Assembly: GCA_951813515.1 (NCBI GenBank)
Contig: OX638346.1
Location: 186,001-250,000 of the forward strand
Source of the DNA: an uncultured Pseudomonadales bacterium
GTDB lineage: Bacteria; Pseudomonadota; Gammaproteobacteria; Pseudomonadales; Azotimanducaceae
Length of the DNA stretch: 64,000 nt
Direction of reading: 5' to 3'
The position numbers were made by a program, and so were the translations under genes. The notes under the pieces are model-generated. The model did not search any database and was not told the origin of the DNA. It was given only the letters and a program-made list of their open reading frames with translations. Below, in pieces: positions 26,032 through 34,031 of the stretch (position 1 is its first letter; each line of letters opens with the position of its first letter).

Positions 26032-26967
26032 ATGTACCAGAACGAATTCGCGGCGGACCTTTCGCCCCACGAAATGACCGAAACCGACGAGTTCCGCAGC
26101 CTGTGCCAGAGCGCGGCAGACCTAGGGATCGCGCACAGCAGGGACATCGCCTATCGCTCCCGGCAGACCGTCGTGCGCCGGCTTCGATTCCACTTCACGG
26201 AATGGGGAAGCCCCGGTGCGCCACCCGTCCTGCTGCTGCACGGGACGAACCAATCCTCCCACTCGTGGGATCTCGTCAGTCTTGCCCTCGCATCGTCCTA
26301 CCACGTATTCGCGCTTGATCAACGCGGCCACGGTGACTCGGAGTGGAGCCGCGAACTCGACTACTCGACGGTCGCGATGGCAGACGACGCGATCGCCTTC
26401 GCTAGCGATCGCGAACTGACGCGGCCGATCGTCATCGGCCATTCGATGGGGGGACGCGTCGCCCTTCTCGCAGCGCTCCGGGAGACCGACTTCGCCCGCG
26501 CGCTCGTCCTGGTCGATTCAGGCCCCGAAATGAATGCGCCGGGCGGCAGGACAATCCGCAATTTTATTCGCAACAACCGCGAGTTCGACAATCTCGAACA
26601 GTTCGTCGACAACGTCGTCGCCTACGATCCCTACCGCAAGCGAGAGCACGTCGAGCGGACGGTCAAATACAACATGTTCCAGCGCGCCGACGGCAAGTTC
26701 GTCAGCAAGAACGACCATCGCCGGACGGCGAATTCCCGTACCGCGATCAGTCTCGAGGATGTGAGCGCCCTGACACGCCCGACCCTGGTGGTGCGCGGCG
26801 AAAACTCCAACGTGTTCACACCCGAGGCGGGCGAACGACTGACAGGCACGCTGCCCGACGCGCGCCTGGTGACCGTTCAAGATTGCGGGCACAACGTGCA
26901 TTCGCAGAACACCCCAGGCTTCCTTGCGGCGGTGGAGCCGTTCCTGGATGAAGTAGCGGGCGCGTGA
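26032..26967 (+). CDS. Alpha/beta-fold hydrolase
   Basis: A 311-residue hydrolase. The oxyanion region is VLLLHGTNQSSHSW, the nucleophile elbow is VIGHSMGGRVAL (Ser in GHSMGG), and the catalytic histidine is in DCGHNVHSQN. An N-terminal extension of about 55 residues precedes the fold. It starts 68 bp after ccoP on the same strand, but nothing links it to respiration. Substrate unknown. Confidence 0.85.
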   Translation: MYQNEFAADLSPHEMTETDEFRSLCQSAADLGIAHSRDIAYRSRQTVVRRLRFHFTEWGSPGAPPVLLLHGTNQSSHSWDLVSLALASSYHVFALDQRGHGDSEWSRELDYSTVAMADDAIAFASDRELTRPIVIGHSMGGRVALLAALRETDFARALVLVDSGPEMNAPGGRTIRNFIRNNREFDNLEQFVDNVVAYDPYRKREHVERTVKYNMFQRADGKFVSKNDHRRTANSRTAISLEDVSALTRPTLVVRGENSNVFTPEAGERLTGTLPDARLVTVQDCGHNVHSQNTPGFLAAVEPFLDEVAGA

Positions 26968-27082
26968 ACCTCGATCAAGAGCATTAGCGCCCTCCATGCG
27001 GACGAATGAAGGTCGGAATGGTGTTTGCCGATCAATGACCTGTGATACAGTCGTAAAACGTTTTCCTGATCGATAAAACAGC

Positions 27083-27292
27083 ATGGAACAAGTGAAAGTG
27101 TCCTCGAAATTCCAAGTCGTCATACCCAAACTGGTGCGCGAATCCCTTGGCATACGACCCGGCCATCGCTTGCAGGTTGTTCCCTACGGCGATCGTATAG
27201 AACTCGTCCCGCTGCGCAAAGTCAGCGAGATGAGAGGATTCCTCGCCGGGATGGATCCGCATTTCGAGCGCGAACCTGACCGCGACCTCTGA
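27083..27292 (+). CDS. AbrB/VapB-type antitoxin
   Basis: A 69-residue SpoVT/AbrB DNA-binding protein (VSSKFQVVIPKLVRESLGIR, then LQVVPYGDRIELVPL). It is followed 2 bp later by a PIN toxin, forming a VapBC pair. A symmetric AAAACGTTTT at 27055–27064, just upstream of the ATG, is a reasonable operator half-site but is short. Confidence 0.88.
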   Translation: MEQVKVSSKFQVVIPKLVRESLGIRPGHRLQVVPYGDRIELVPLRKVSEMRGFLAGMDPHFEREPDRDL

Positions 27293-27294
27293 CG

Positions 27295-27684
27295 ATGGCT
27301 ACGGCCAATCTGGTCGATTCCTCGGGTTGGATCGAATACTTCACCGACGGCCCCAACGGCGGAATCTTCGCCGATCCACTGTCCGACGAAAGCCGGCTCG
27401 TCGTCCCCACCGTGAGCATGTACGAGGTATTCCGGGTCGTGCTACGCGAGCGCGGTGAGGACGATGCGCTTCGCGTCGCCGCGCTGATGGGTCGCGGTCG
27501 GGAAATCCCCCTGTCATCCGCCCTAGCGCTGGAGGCCGCGCGGCTTGCGCACGAAGGGCAACTAGCGATGGCGGATGGCATCATTCTCGCGACAGCGCGC
27601 GTCACCGGAGCAACACTGTGGACCCAGGATAGCGACTTCGCAGGAATACCGAACGTCCGCTACGTCCCAAAATCTCCAGGCTGA
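27295..27684 (+). CDS. VapC-family PIN toxin
   Basis: A 129-residue PIN-domain RNase. Active-site acidic residues are seen in NLVDSSGWIEYF (Asp), the MYEVFR glutamate, LAMADGIILATA (Asp) and LWTQDSDFAGI (Asp). This is a standard VapC arrangement at the usual length, with the AbrB-type antitoxin gene directly upstream. ATG start. Confidence 0.9.
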   Translation: MATANLVDSSGWIEYFTDGPNGGIFADPLSDESRLVVPTVSMYEVFRVVLRERGEDDALRVAALMGRGREIPLSSALALEAARLAHEGQLAMADGIILATARVTGATLWTQDSDFAGIPNVRYVPKSPG

Positions 27685-27702
27685 CGCTACGACCCGCTGG
27701 CT

Positions 27703-28419
27703 TCAATGCGGCGGTGTTGGCTCCACCGCAACGTCCCGGACCCAGCGATCAGGATAGGCCGCAGATGGGTCGAAGCCGAAACGCAGGGCCAGTTCGCGCA
27801 CCAGCGCCGCCCGAGCCACGGTCAGATCCGAAGGACCGCCGAGATCGGAGCCTTGCGTGACATCCATCCCCACCAGGCCACACGGGTTGATGCGAGAAAA
27901 TGGTTCCAGGTCCATCGCCACGTTGAGCGCGAGGCCGTGGTATGCGCATCCGCGTCGAACACGTAAACCGAGGGCGCCGATCTTTCGGCCCTGGACGTAC
28001 ACGCCTCGGGCGTCGCCGCGTGCTTCGGCCTCGATGTCCCAGCCGCGCAATACCGCGATGATGGCACCCTCGATGCCGCCTACCAGGGACCGAACGCCGA
28101 TACCCATGCGGCCGACGTCGAACATCGTGTACGCGACGATCTGTCCCGGTCCGTGATAGGTGACTTGTCCGCCCCGGTCCGTGGCCACGACCGGAATGTC
28201 GCCGGGCGCCAGCACGTGTTCCGACTTGCCGGCCTGGCCCTGTGTAAAGACGGCCTCGTGCTCCGTCAGCCAAATCTCGTCGGTTGAGTTCGCATCCCGT
28301 GCATCGGTGAACGCGCGCATCGCGTCGAACACCGTTCGATAGTCGGTGCGTCCGAGGTCGCGCACGCGAAGCGCGATACCGCCGACCTCCCCAATACTCG
28401 ATTCCGTCCGTTCCACCAT
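27703..28419 (-). CDS. lipB: Octanoyl-ACP:protein transferase
   Basis: A 238-residue enzyme that moves octanoate from ACP to lipoyl domains of dehydrogenase complexes, the first step of lipoate synthesis. Signature [16 protein letters not shown] is present, as are the catalytic lysine segment GRKIGALG and the catalytic cysteine in [11 protein letters not shown]. The ATG at 28419 gives a typical length. In many gammaproteobacteria lipB sits beside dacA; here it is about 15 kb away, and lipA is not in the window. Confidence 0.95.
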   Translation of the reverse strand: MVERTESSIGEVGGIALRVRDLGRTDYRTVFDAMRAFTDARDANSTDEIWLTEHEAVFTQGQAGKSEHVLAPGDIPVVATDRGGQVTYHGPGQIVAYTMFDVGRMGIGVRSLVGGIEGAIIAVLRGWDIEAEARGDARGVYVQGRKIGALGLRVRRGCAYHGLALNVAMDLEPFSRINPCGLVGMDVTQGSDLGGPSDLTVARAALVRELALRFGFDPSAAYPDRWVRDVAVEPTPPH

Positions 28420-28517
28420 TGTCACGACACCCGGATTCCGCGAATTATAGTGGCCGGCCTCTTGCGACCGGCAGGCCAAACTTGCGTTAAGCTATCTGCG
28501 GCAGGAAAGGAGAGTAG

Positions 28518-29189
28518 ATGGCCACCACCAAAGATAAAGTCGACAGACCGAAAGCCCGCAACCTCCCCAGTCGACGATTCGAGATCTTCGCCAATCCCGA
28601 GATGAACGAGCGCTACACATGGCAACGCGCCGACTGGTCGCAGGCTACGGCAAATTGGGAAATGAGCGATCTCATCGAAAAGTATGGCGATGAAGAAGTT
28701 CGCGACAAAATGACCGAGGTGCTCAAATCCTATGCCGGGGGCATGGTGATAACGGGACTTTTCGCCGAAGGCGGCATGGAAAACCGCGGCAAGCGCCCGC
28801 GAAGAGGCTGCAGCCTGACGCACATCTGGGTCGGACCCGGTTTCCCGCTATTCCGACACAGCCATCCGGGCAGCGGCGACTGTCTCTATTACGTCACCAA
28901 TGGCGAACTCATCGTCGGCAGGCGCAGCCTCGGACCCGGATCGGGGTTCTTCATACCCGCCGGCATGCCGTACAAGTACACCGGCGGCCCGAACGGGGCC
29001 GAACTGCTGGAGTTCCACCCGGGAGGCGGCGACCCTGACCAGCCGGGCTTGAAGGTCGACGAGCGGACAATGGATTCGATGCAGCGGCTCATCGACGATG
29101 CCAACGAGAACCGGCACAGGTGGAAGCGGCCCAGGAGAATTGGCGACACCACCAGGGCCGAAGCCGAAGAAGAAACGTCTGACGGTTGA
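28518..29189 (+). CDS. Cupin-domain protein
   Basis: A 223-residue protein with a single cupin barrel: metal-ligand-type histidines in FPLFRHSHPGSGDCLYYV, then the second motif PGSGFFIPAGMPYKYTGG. A glutamate/histidine pair follows in LLEFHPGG. It has a strong AGGAAAGGAGAG ribosome-binding site. It is followed by an HpaI-type aldolase and an esterase on the same strand, suggesting a small catabolic operon. Enzyme or sensor function cannot be decided. Confidence 0.75.
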   Translation: MATTKDKVDRPKARNLPSRRFEIFANPEMNERYTWQRADWSQATANWEMSDLIEKYGDEEVRDKMTEVLKSYAGGMVITGLFAEGGMENRGKRPRRGCSLTHIWVGPGFPLFRHSHPGSGDCLYYVTNGELIVGRRSLGPGSGFFIPAGMPYKYTGGPNGAELLEFHPGGGDPDQPGLKVDERTMDSMQRLIDDANENRHRWKRPRRIGDTTRAEAEEETSDG

Positions 29190-29215
29190 TAGAAGGCCCA
29201 CCCAAGGAGGGCCGA

Positions 29216-30040
29216 GTGTCCTCACGCATCAACGGCACCATTGCCCGGCTGGCCAACGACCAACCGGTCTTCTATACCGGTAGCCACACCGGCGCCGAAC
29301 TCACCTTCGAAGCCGGGATGGCGATGGCAGAGACCTGGGCCGACTACATCAACATCGGCATGGAGCACGGCCCGCTGGACATCCCGGGCCTCAACCGGTT
29401 CATGCAGGGCATGGCGTCGGTGCGCACCCCGACGCCCATTGTGCTCGTGGAACTTCCCTTCGAAGGCCGGAACCCGGATCTGGTGAGGGCCAACGCCTGG
29501 CAAGTGCGCCAGTTGCTTGCCACCGGCGTGCACGGCTTCCTGCTCTGCCACGCCGAGCGACCCGAGGCGGTAGCCGCGGTGGTCGAGGCCATGCGTTATA
29601 CCTTCCGCGATGGCACGCGGGGATCAGGCGGCCAGGCGGCCGCCGCGGCCGTCTGGGGCACGACGCCCGGGCAATACCTGGAATGCGCGGACCCGTGGCC
29701 GCTCAATCCGGACGGGGAACTGTTGCTTGGCCTCAAGATCGAGAATCGGCAGGCACTGGAGAATGCCTTTGAAACCGCGCAAGTCCCTGGCGTGGCGTTC
29801 GCCGAGTGGGGGCCTGCGGACATGGCCATGTCGTACGGCTTTCGGGAGGTGCCCTCCGACCTCGGGCGGCCCGAACTGGTAGCTGCCCGGCAGCGCGTGC
29901 TGGACGCCTGCAAGGCCGCAGGCATCTTCTTCCTCGACAGTTGCACCGAGGAAACCCTGGCGGGGAAGCTGGCCGAGGGTGTGCGCATCAGTCATGGCAC
30001 CGAACGGCTGAAAGCCCTGGCCAAGAAATTGATGGCCTGA
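29216..30040 (+). CDS. HpcH/HpaI-type aldolase/citrate lyase family protein
   Basis: A 274-residue class II-type pyruvate aldolase-like protein. It has an FEAGMAMAETWADYINIGMEH active-site-strand pattern, LVRANAWQVRQLLATGVHGF, and a late LLGLKIENRQALENA metal-site glutamate segment typical of the HpaI barrel. Known members cleave 2-keto-3-deoxy acids or 4-hydroxy-2-oxo acids. The start at GTG 29216 is decided by AAGGAGG 7 bp upstream, in preference to the TTG at 29186. Tandem with the cupin gene. Confidence 0.75.
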   Translation: MSSRINGTIARLANDQPVFYTGSHTGAELTFEAGMAMAETWADYINIGMEHGPLDIPGLNRFMQGMASVRTPTPIVLVELPFEGRNPDLVRANAWQVRQLLATGVHGFLLCHAERPEAVAAVVEAMRYTFRDGTRGSGGQAAAAAVWGTTPGQYLECADPWPLNPDGELLLGLKIENRQALENAFETAQVPGVAFAEWGPADMAMSYGFREVPSDLGRPELVAARQRVLDACKAAGIFFLDSCTEETLAGKLAEGVRISHGTERLKALAKKLMA

Positions 30041-30134
30041 TTCCCGGCCATCTCCAGGCGCGCGTGGCCAATGTTGTGACCCTCGAAGAGCGCCCCGAAC
30101 TTGCAACCCAATTCACCAGATGACGGAGGAATCC

Positions 30135-30998
30135 ATGGCCAGTGAACAGATGCGCGCCCACCTCGAAAAGATGCGAACAGCCCCAAGGCGGGAGCAGCGA
30201 ACAATTCAGGAATGCCGCGCCAGTGTCGAGGACGGGCTATCCGATCAGCCGGTTCCTTCCAACGTCGATATTGGCGACCTCGAAGTCGCGGGTCGACCAG
30301 CGAGAAAGTACGTCGCCGACGGCGCGCGCACGGACCGGGCGATCCTGTATCTCCACGGCGGCGGCTATGTCATGGGGTCGCTCGACACCCACAATTCCCT
30401 GATGGCGCGTATGTCGGTCGCGTGCAATGCGGTGGTCCTTGGACTGGACTACCGGCTGGCACCCGAGCACCCCTACCCTGCCGCGGTCGAAGACGCCGTC
30501 GCCGCATTCGAGGTCCTTGCCCAGGGAACCGACCCGGATCACATCATGATTGCCGGCGACTCCGCGGGCGGCGGCCTGACCCTGGCGTGCATGCTGGCGC
30601 TGAAGGACACGGGGATGCCGATGCCCGGCTGCGCCGCGCTTTTGTCGCCGTGGACCGACCTCACGGCCAGCGGCGACAGCATGCGAACCGAAGCCAGGAG
30701 CTTTTTCCTCGATACAGCGGCGAAGTATGCCGGGGAACAGCCACTCGATACGCCGGGAATCTCGCCGCTGTTCGGTGATCTCAGCGGGCTGCCGCCGATG
30801 CTGATCCAGGTTGACGCGACGGAAGACCTGTTCGATGACGCATCCCGTCTCGAGCAACGTGCCCGCAGGGTCGGGATACCGGTGGACCTCGTCACCTTCG
30901 ATGGCGCATTTCACGTGTTCCAGGTCTACGCCCATTTGCCCGAGTCCGAGGAAGCGCTATCCGGCATCGGCAAGTTCTTTTCCCGGAACATCGGCTGA
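30135..30998 (+). CDS. HSL-family alpha/beta hydrolase (esterase)
   Basis: A 287-residue hormone-sensitive-lipase-type esterase. The oxyanion HGGG is in LYLHGGGYVMG and the nucleophile is in IAGDSAGGG. The family DYRLAPEHPYPAA block is intact, as are the catalytic aspartate region (LIQVDATEDLFDD) and histidine (GAFHVFQ). The ATG at 30135 has GGAGGA 5 bp upstream, so it is preferred to the ATG at 30120. Soluble enzyme; probably processes ester intermediates made by the neighbouring operon. Confidence 0.88.
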   Translation: MASEQMRAHLEKMRTAPRREQRTIQECRASVEDGLSDQPVPSNVDIGDLEVAGRPARKYVADGARTDRAILYLHGGGYVMGSLDTHNSLMARMSVACNAVVLGLDYRLAPEHPYPAAVEDAVAAFEVLAQGTDPDHIMIAGDSAGGGLTLACMLALKDTGMPMPGCAALLSPWTDLTASGDSMRTEARSFFLDTAAKYAGEQPLDTPGISPLFGDLSGLPPMLIQVDATEDLFDDASRLEQRARRVGIPVDLVTFDGAFHVFQVYAHLPESEEALSGIGKFFSRNIG

Positions 30999-31045
30999 GG
31001 TCGAAACGCGCATCGCACAGAGACGCCCCAGGTCTTCGCAGGTGT

Positions 31046-31306
31046 TCAGTCCCGCGCGCCCGCTTCCCTGACAAGCGTGACGATGCGTGCCAGATCCGGC
31101 GATGGCACGGAGTCCCGCCGCAGCCAGTCGAGAATCTCCCAGTCCCCGTGCTCCAGGAGTTTCCGGTATGCCGCCCTATCGGCGCGCGTCAAGCCGGCGT
31201 ACCGATGCGCGGCGAACGGGACCAGGTAGAGGTCGAGTTCAAGCATGCCGCGTCGGCTGCGCCACTGTATTCGTCGCAAGTCTTCGCTGTCACCGCCGCT
31301 GTTCAC
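31046..31306 (-). CDS. sdhE: Succinate dehydrogenase FAD assembly factor
   Basis: An 86-residue all-helical protein. The diagnostic RRGMLELDLYL motif (RGxxE type) is present near residue 20, and the length is typical. SdhE helps attach FAD covalently to SdhA and is also used by fumarate reductase. GTG start at 31306 chosen because it gives the normal family length; the frame upstream is low-quality. The sdh operon itself is not in this window. Confidence 0.88.
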   Translation of the reverse strand: MNSGGDSEDLRRIQWRSRRGMLELDLYLVPFAAHRYAGLTRADRAAYRKLLEHGDWEILDWLRRDSVPSPDLARIVTLVREAGARD

Positions 31307-31468
31307 GCAAACGCACCCACCTCCCGCAGGACGCGCGAAGTGTCCGCCGCACGCCGCGCAAGCGGCTACACTAAACCAATGTACCGGTTCCGCGTAATGT
31401 ACAGACCATCCGACGACCAACGGGCAGGAGCCTGATGCGGCGATAGCCGCCACCCTGAGGGCACGATC

Positions 31469-33091
31469 ATGGCCACGCCCGATGATGACCGCAACGTAGT
31501 GATTCTTGGCGGTGGTTTCGCCGGCGCCTTCAGTGCCAGGTATCTGCACCGCGCCTTGCCCCACGACGTTTCCGTGGAACTCATCTGCGATCGCAACTAC
31601 TTCGTCTTTCAGCCGCTATTGCCGGAAGTCGCCGCGGGAACCATCAACGCCCTCGACGCCGTAACGCCGCTGCGGCTCATGCTGCCGAAGACGGCGGTTC
31701 GGCTGGGATCGGTGCGCGAAGTCGACTTTCAGGCGAAGACGGTCGAACTGCTCCAGGGCGCCAAGCGGCAGCCGGTAATCCGGCATTACGACCAACTCGT
31801 GGTTGCGCTGGGGCAGACAACGGACCTCTCGCGCACCCCCGGATTCGCGGAACACAGCATGACCATGCGGGACCTGGCGGATGCGTTCCGTCTGCGCAAC
31901 CACGTGGTGCAGTGCCTCGAGAATGCCGACATTACCGACGATGAGGACTTGAAACGCCGGCTGCTCACCTTCGTCGTGGCCGGCGGCGGGTTTTCCGGCG
32001 TCGAGGTGGTGGGAGAACTCGCCGACATGATCGCCGGCGCGTTGCGTTTCTATCCGAATGTTGGGAAACACGAGATCCGCGTGATCGTGATCCAGCGAGG
32101 TCCGCGCCTGTTGCCTGAACTGCCGGACAAGCTTGGAGACTACGCCGGAGCGAGACTCTCTGCACGCGGGATCGACGTGATGACGGGGACGAGCTTGAGG
32201 GAGGCAACCGCCAGCGCCGTTGTCACCGTCGACGGCGAGAAGATTCCCACCCAGACGGTGGTGACGACTGTCGGCAACGCGCCGACGCCGTTGATGCGTT
32301 CACTGGGACTCCCGTTTGATCGGGGCAAGGTGGAGACGGCAGCGACTCTGGCGGTCCCTGGGTACGACGGCGTATGGGCACTCGGGGACTGCGCCCTGGT
32401 GCCCCTCGGAGACGACGGCTATGCACCTCCAACCGCGCAGTTCGCCCTGCGCGAAGCGAAATGCGTTGCCCGCAACATCGCCGCCGTGCTGAAAGGACAG
32501 GCACCCGAACCGTTCGACCACTCGACCAGAGGCGCGATGGCGTCTCTCGGACACTACCAGGGCGTCGCGGAAGTATTTGGCGTCCGCATGTCCGGGCTGA
32601 TCGCCTGGCTGCTGTGGCGGAGTTTTTACATATCCATGCTGCCCGGTTTATCCACCAAGCTGCGGGTCGCCTTGAACTGGGCCTTCGACTACGTGTTGCC
32701 GCGCAACCTGGTCCAGCTCGACACGCGGGAAGAGCGCGGTTCGTACTTCGTCCACCTCGCCAAGGGCGACGTGCTGTTCGATACCGGCAACATCGTCGAT
32801 GGCCTCTACGTCGTTGTCTCCGGCTGTCTCGAATCGCGTGTTCCCGGCGGCTACGAGGACTTCGTTCGCATCGTCGGCGAAGGCGATCACTGGGGCGAAC
32901 GCAGCCTGGTGGAAGACTTCAAGACCCAGGGCACGCTCACCGCCGTCGAGGACACGCGTGTGCTGGTGATTCCGCGGCACGACTTCCTCAAGATACGCGA
33001 CAGTCTCGACGTCGTGGACAACTACTTCAAACGCATCCCGGACAAGATCTATCCGCCGGCAATCAGGGCCCGCCGGGCGGACGGCGAATAG
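31469..33091 (+). CDS. Type II NADH:quinone oxidoreductase with C-terminal cyclic-nucleotide-binding-like domain
   Basis: A 540-residue fusion. Residues 1–~420 are NDH-2: the FAD motif VVILGGGFAGAFSARYLHR, the second dinucleotide motif FVVAGGGFSGVEVVGEL, the VWALGDCALVP FAD segment, and AWLLWRSFYISML, a membrane-binding-type helix. Residues ~425–530 form a CNB-type beta roll (KGDVLFDTGNIVDGLYVVVSG, then GEGDHWGERSLVED). The Arg that contacts cAMP phosphate (RxA in canonical sites) is not evident in FKTQGTLTA, so ligand binding may differ. NDH-2 feeds NADH electrons to quinone without proton pumping. Confidence 0.85.
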   Translation: MATPDDDRNVVILGGGFAGAFSARYLHRALPHDVSVELICDRNYFVFQPLLPEVAAGTINALDAVTPLRLMLPKTAVRLGSVREVDFQAKTVELLQGAKRQPVIRHYDQLVVALGQTTDLSRTPGFAEHSMTMRDLADAFRLRNHVVQCLENADITDDEDLKRRLLTFVVAGGGFSGVEVVGELADMIAGALRFYPNVGKHEIRVIVIQRGPRLLPELPDKLGDYAGARLSARGIDVMTGTSLREATASAVVTVDGEKIPTQTVVTTVGNAPTPLMRSLGLPFDRGKVETAATLAVPGYDGVWALGDCALVPLGDDGYAPPTAQFALREAKCVARNIAAVLKGQAPEPFDHSTRGAMASLGHYQGVAEVFGVRMSGLIAWLLWRSFYISMLPGLSTKLRVALNWAFDYVLPRNLVQLDTREERGSYFVHLAKGDVLFDTGNIVDGLYVVVSGCLESRVPGGYEDFVRIVGEGDHWGERSLVEDFKTQGTLTAVEDTRVLVIPRHDFLKIRDSLDVVDNYFKRIPDKIYPPAIRARRADGE

Positions 33092-33097
33092 CAGCGA

Positions 33098-33532
33098 GTG
33101 CGCTACGTCAGTCAATATCTGGCCGACGCAGTTTTGATGGCACACGTGCTGTTCGTCGCCTTTGTCGTGGGCGGGCTCCTGTTAACGGTTTGCGGCGGCC
33201 ATCTCGGGTGGGCCTGGATAAGGAACACCTGGTTTCGAGGGGTACACCTGGCCGCCATCGGTTTTGTCGTGGCGCAAACGTGGCTTGGCATGGTCTGTCC
33301 CCTGACCACGCTCGAGATGTGGCTTCGAATCCAGGTTGGCCAACCCACCTACGAAGGCAGCTTCATCCAGTACTGGCTGCATCGGATGCTGTACTACGAC
33401 CTTCCCGCCTGGGCTTTCATCGTGGCCTATACCGTCTTTGCGCTGCTGGTCGTGTGGGCATGGGTGCGTTTCCCGCCCGGGCGTTCGCGATTGGGCGGCC
33501 GGGATTGCGCCCCTTCACCCCGGCACCGATAG
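33098..33532 (+). CDS. DUF2784 membrane protein
   Basis: A 144-residue protein with four hydrophobic segments. Conserved-looking elements include HVLFVAFVVGGLLL, CPLTTLEMWLR and SFIQYWLHRMLYYDLP, the DUF2784 pattern. GTG start, 6 bp after the NDH-2 stop, so probably co-transcribed. Function unknown; a small membrane partner of NDH-2 is possible by position only. Confidence 0.8.
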   Translation: MRYVSQYLADAVLMAHVLFVAFVVGGLLLTVCGGHLGWAWIRNTWFRGVHLAAIGFVVAQTWLGMVCPLTTLEMWLRIQVGQPTYEGSFIQYWLHRMLYYDLPAWAFIVAYTVFALLVVWAWVRFPPGRSRLGGRDCAPSPRHR

Positions 33533-33655
33533 GACGACCGCGGCAGGATCAACGGGATGACGGGCGCTCGGTTGGGGCGAACCATCAGGCTCGGGCAAGT
33601 CCGCGCAAATGCGGCGAGCGGCGCTATACTCGAAACCGGATGCAAGGAGAACCCC

Positions 33656-34006
33656 ATGGAACGCATCATCCTTTACCACAACCCTGGCTGAGGCCAGTCA
33701 CGCGGCGCGCTGGGAATCCTGCGCGAGCGAGACGTCGAGTTCGATGTCATCAACTATCTCAAGGAGCCCCTGAGCGAGGAAACGCTACGCGAGTTCATCG
33801 GCATGATCGACGATCCGCCGGCGGACCTCGTGCGCAAGGACAAGAACTTCAAGGACCTCGGGCTGAACGCCGGCGACTACACCACCGAAGATGGCGTCGT
33901 CGCCCTGCTCCTGGAGCACCCGAGGTTGATGCAGCGGCCGGTCGTGGTCCGCGGCGACCGCGCCGTCATCGCGCGGCCGTCTGACAAGGTGGAAGCGCTG
34001 CTCTAG
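33656..34006 (+). CDS. arsC: Candidate selenocysteine-containing arsenate reductase (in-frame TGA at codon 12)
   Basis: A glutaredoxin-type ArsC of 116 residues if TGA 33689–33691 is read as selenocysteine. The frame starts MERIILYHNPG, then TGA, then GQSRGALGILRERDVEF. ArsC enzymes have HNPxCxxSR with the catalytic cysteine exactly where TGA falls. Downstream sequence is uninterrupted and family-like to the stop (YLKEPLSEETLREFI, then RPVVVRGDRAVIARP). A hairpin starts 9 nt after the TGA (see the SECIS entry). It has an AGGAGA ribosome-binding site and a TATACT −10-like box at 33625–33630. Selenoprotein ArsC has been reported from marine metagenomes. The alternative is a nonsense mutation (TGC to TGA). 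Confidence 0.8.
33701..33729 (+). promoter_or_regulatory. Putative bacterial SECIS hairpin of arsC
   Basis: Directly downstream of the in-frame TGA the transcript can fold into one hairpin. Base stem 33701–33703/33727–33729, small internal loop, main stem CGCGC (33706–33710) with GCGCG (33721–33725), a U·U mismatch, two G–C pairs, then the GAAU loop at 33714–33717. The loop G is 23 nt after the TGA, inside the known 16–37 nt bacterial range, and it is the first loop base as the consensus model requires. GC-rich sequence makes chance stems fairly easy. Confidence 0.6.
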
Positions 34007-34031
34007 CAACGCCGAGGCGCGCGTCCTGCCG

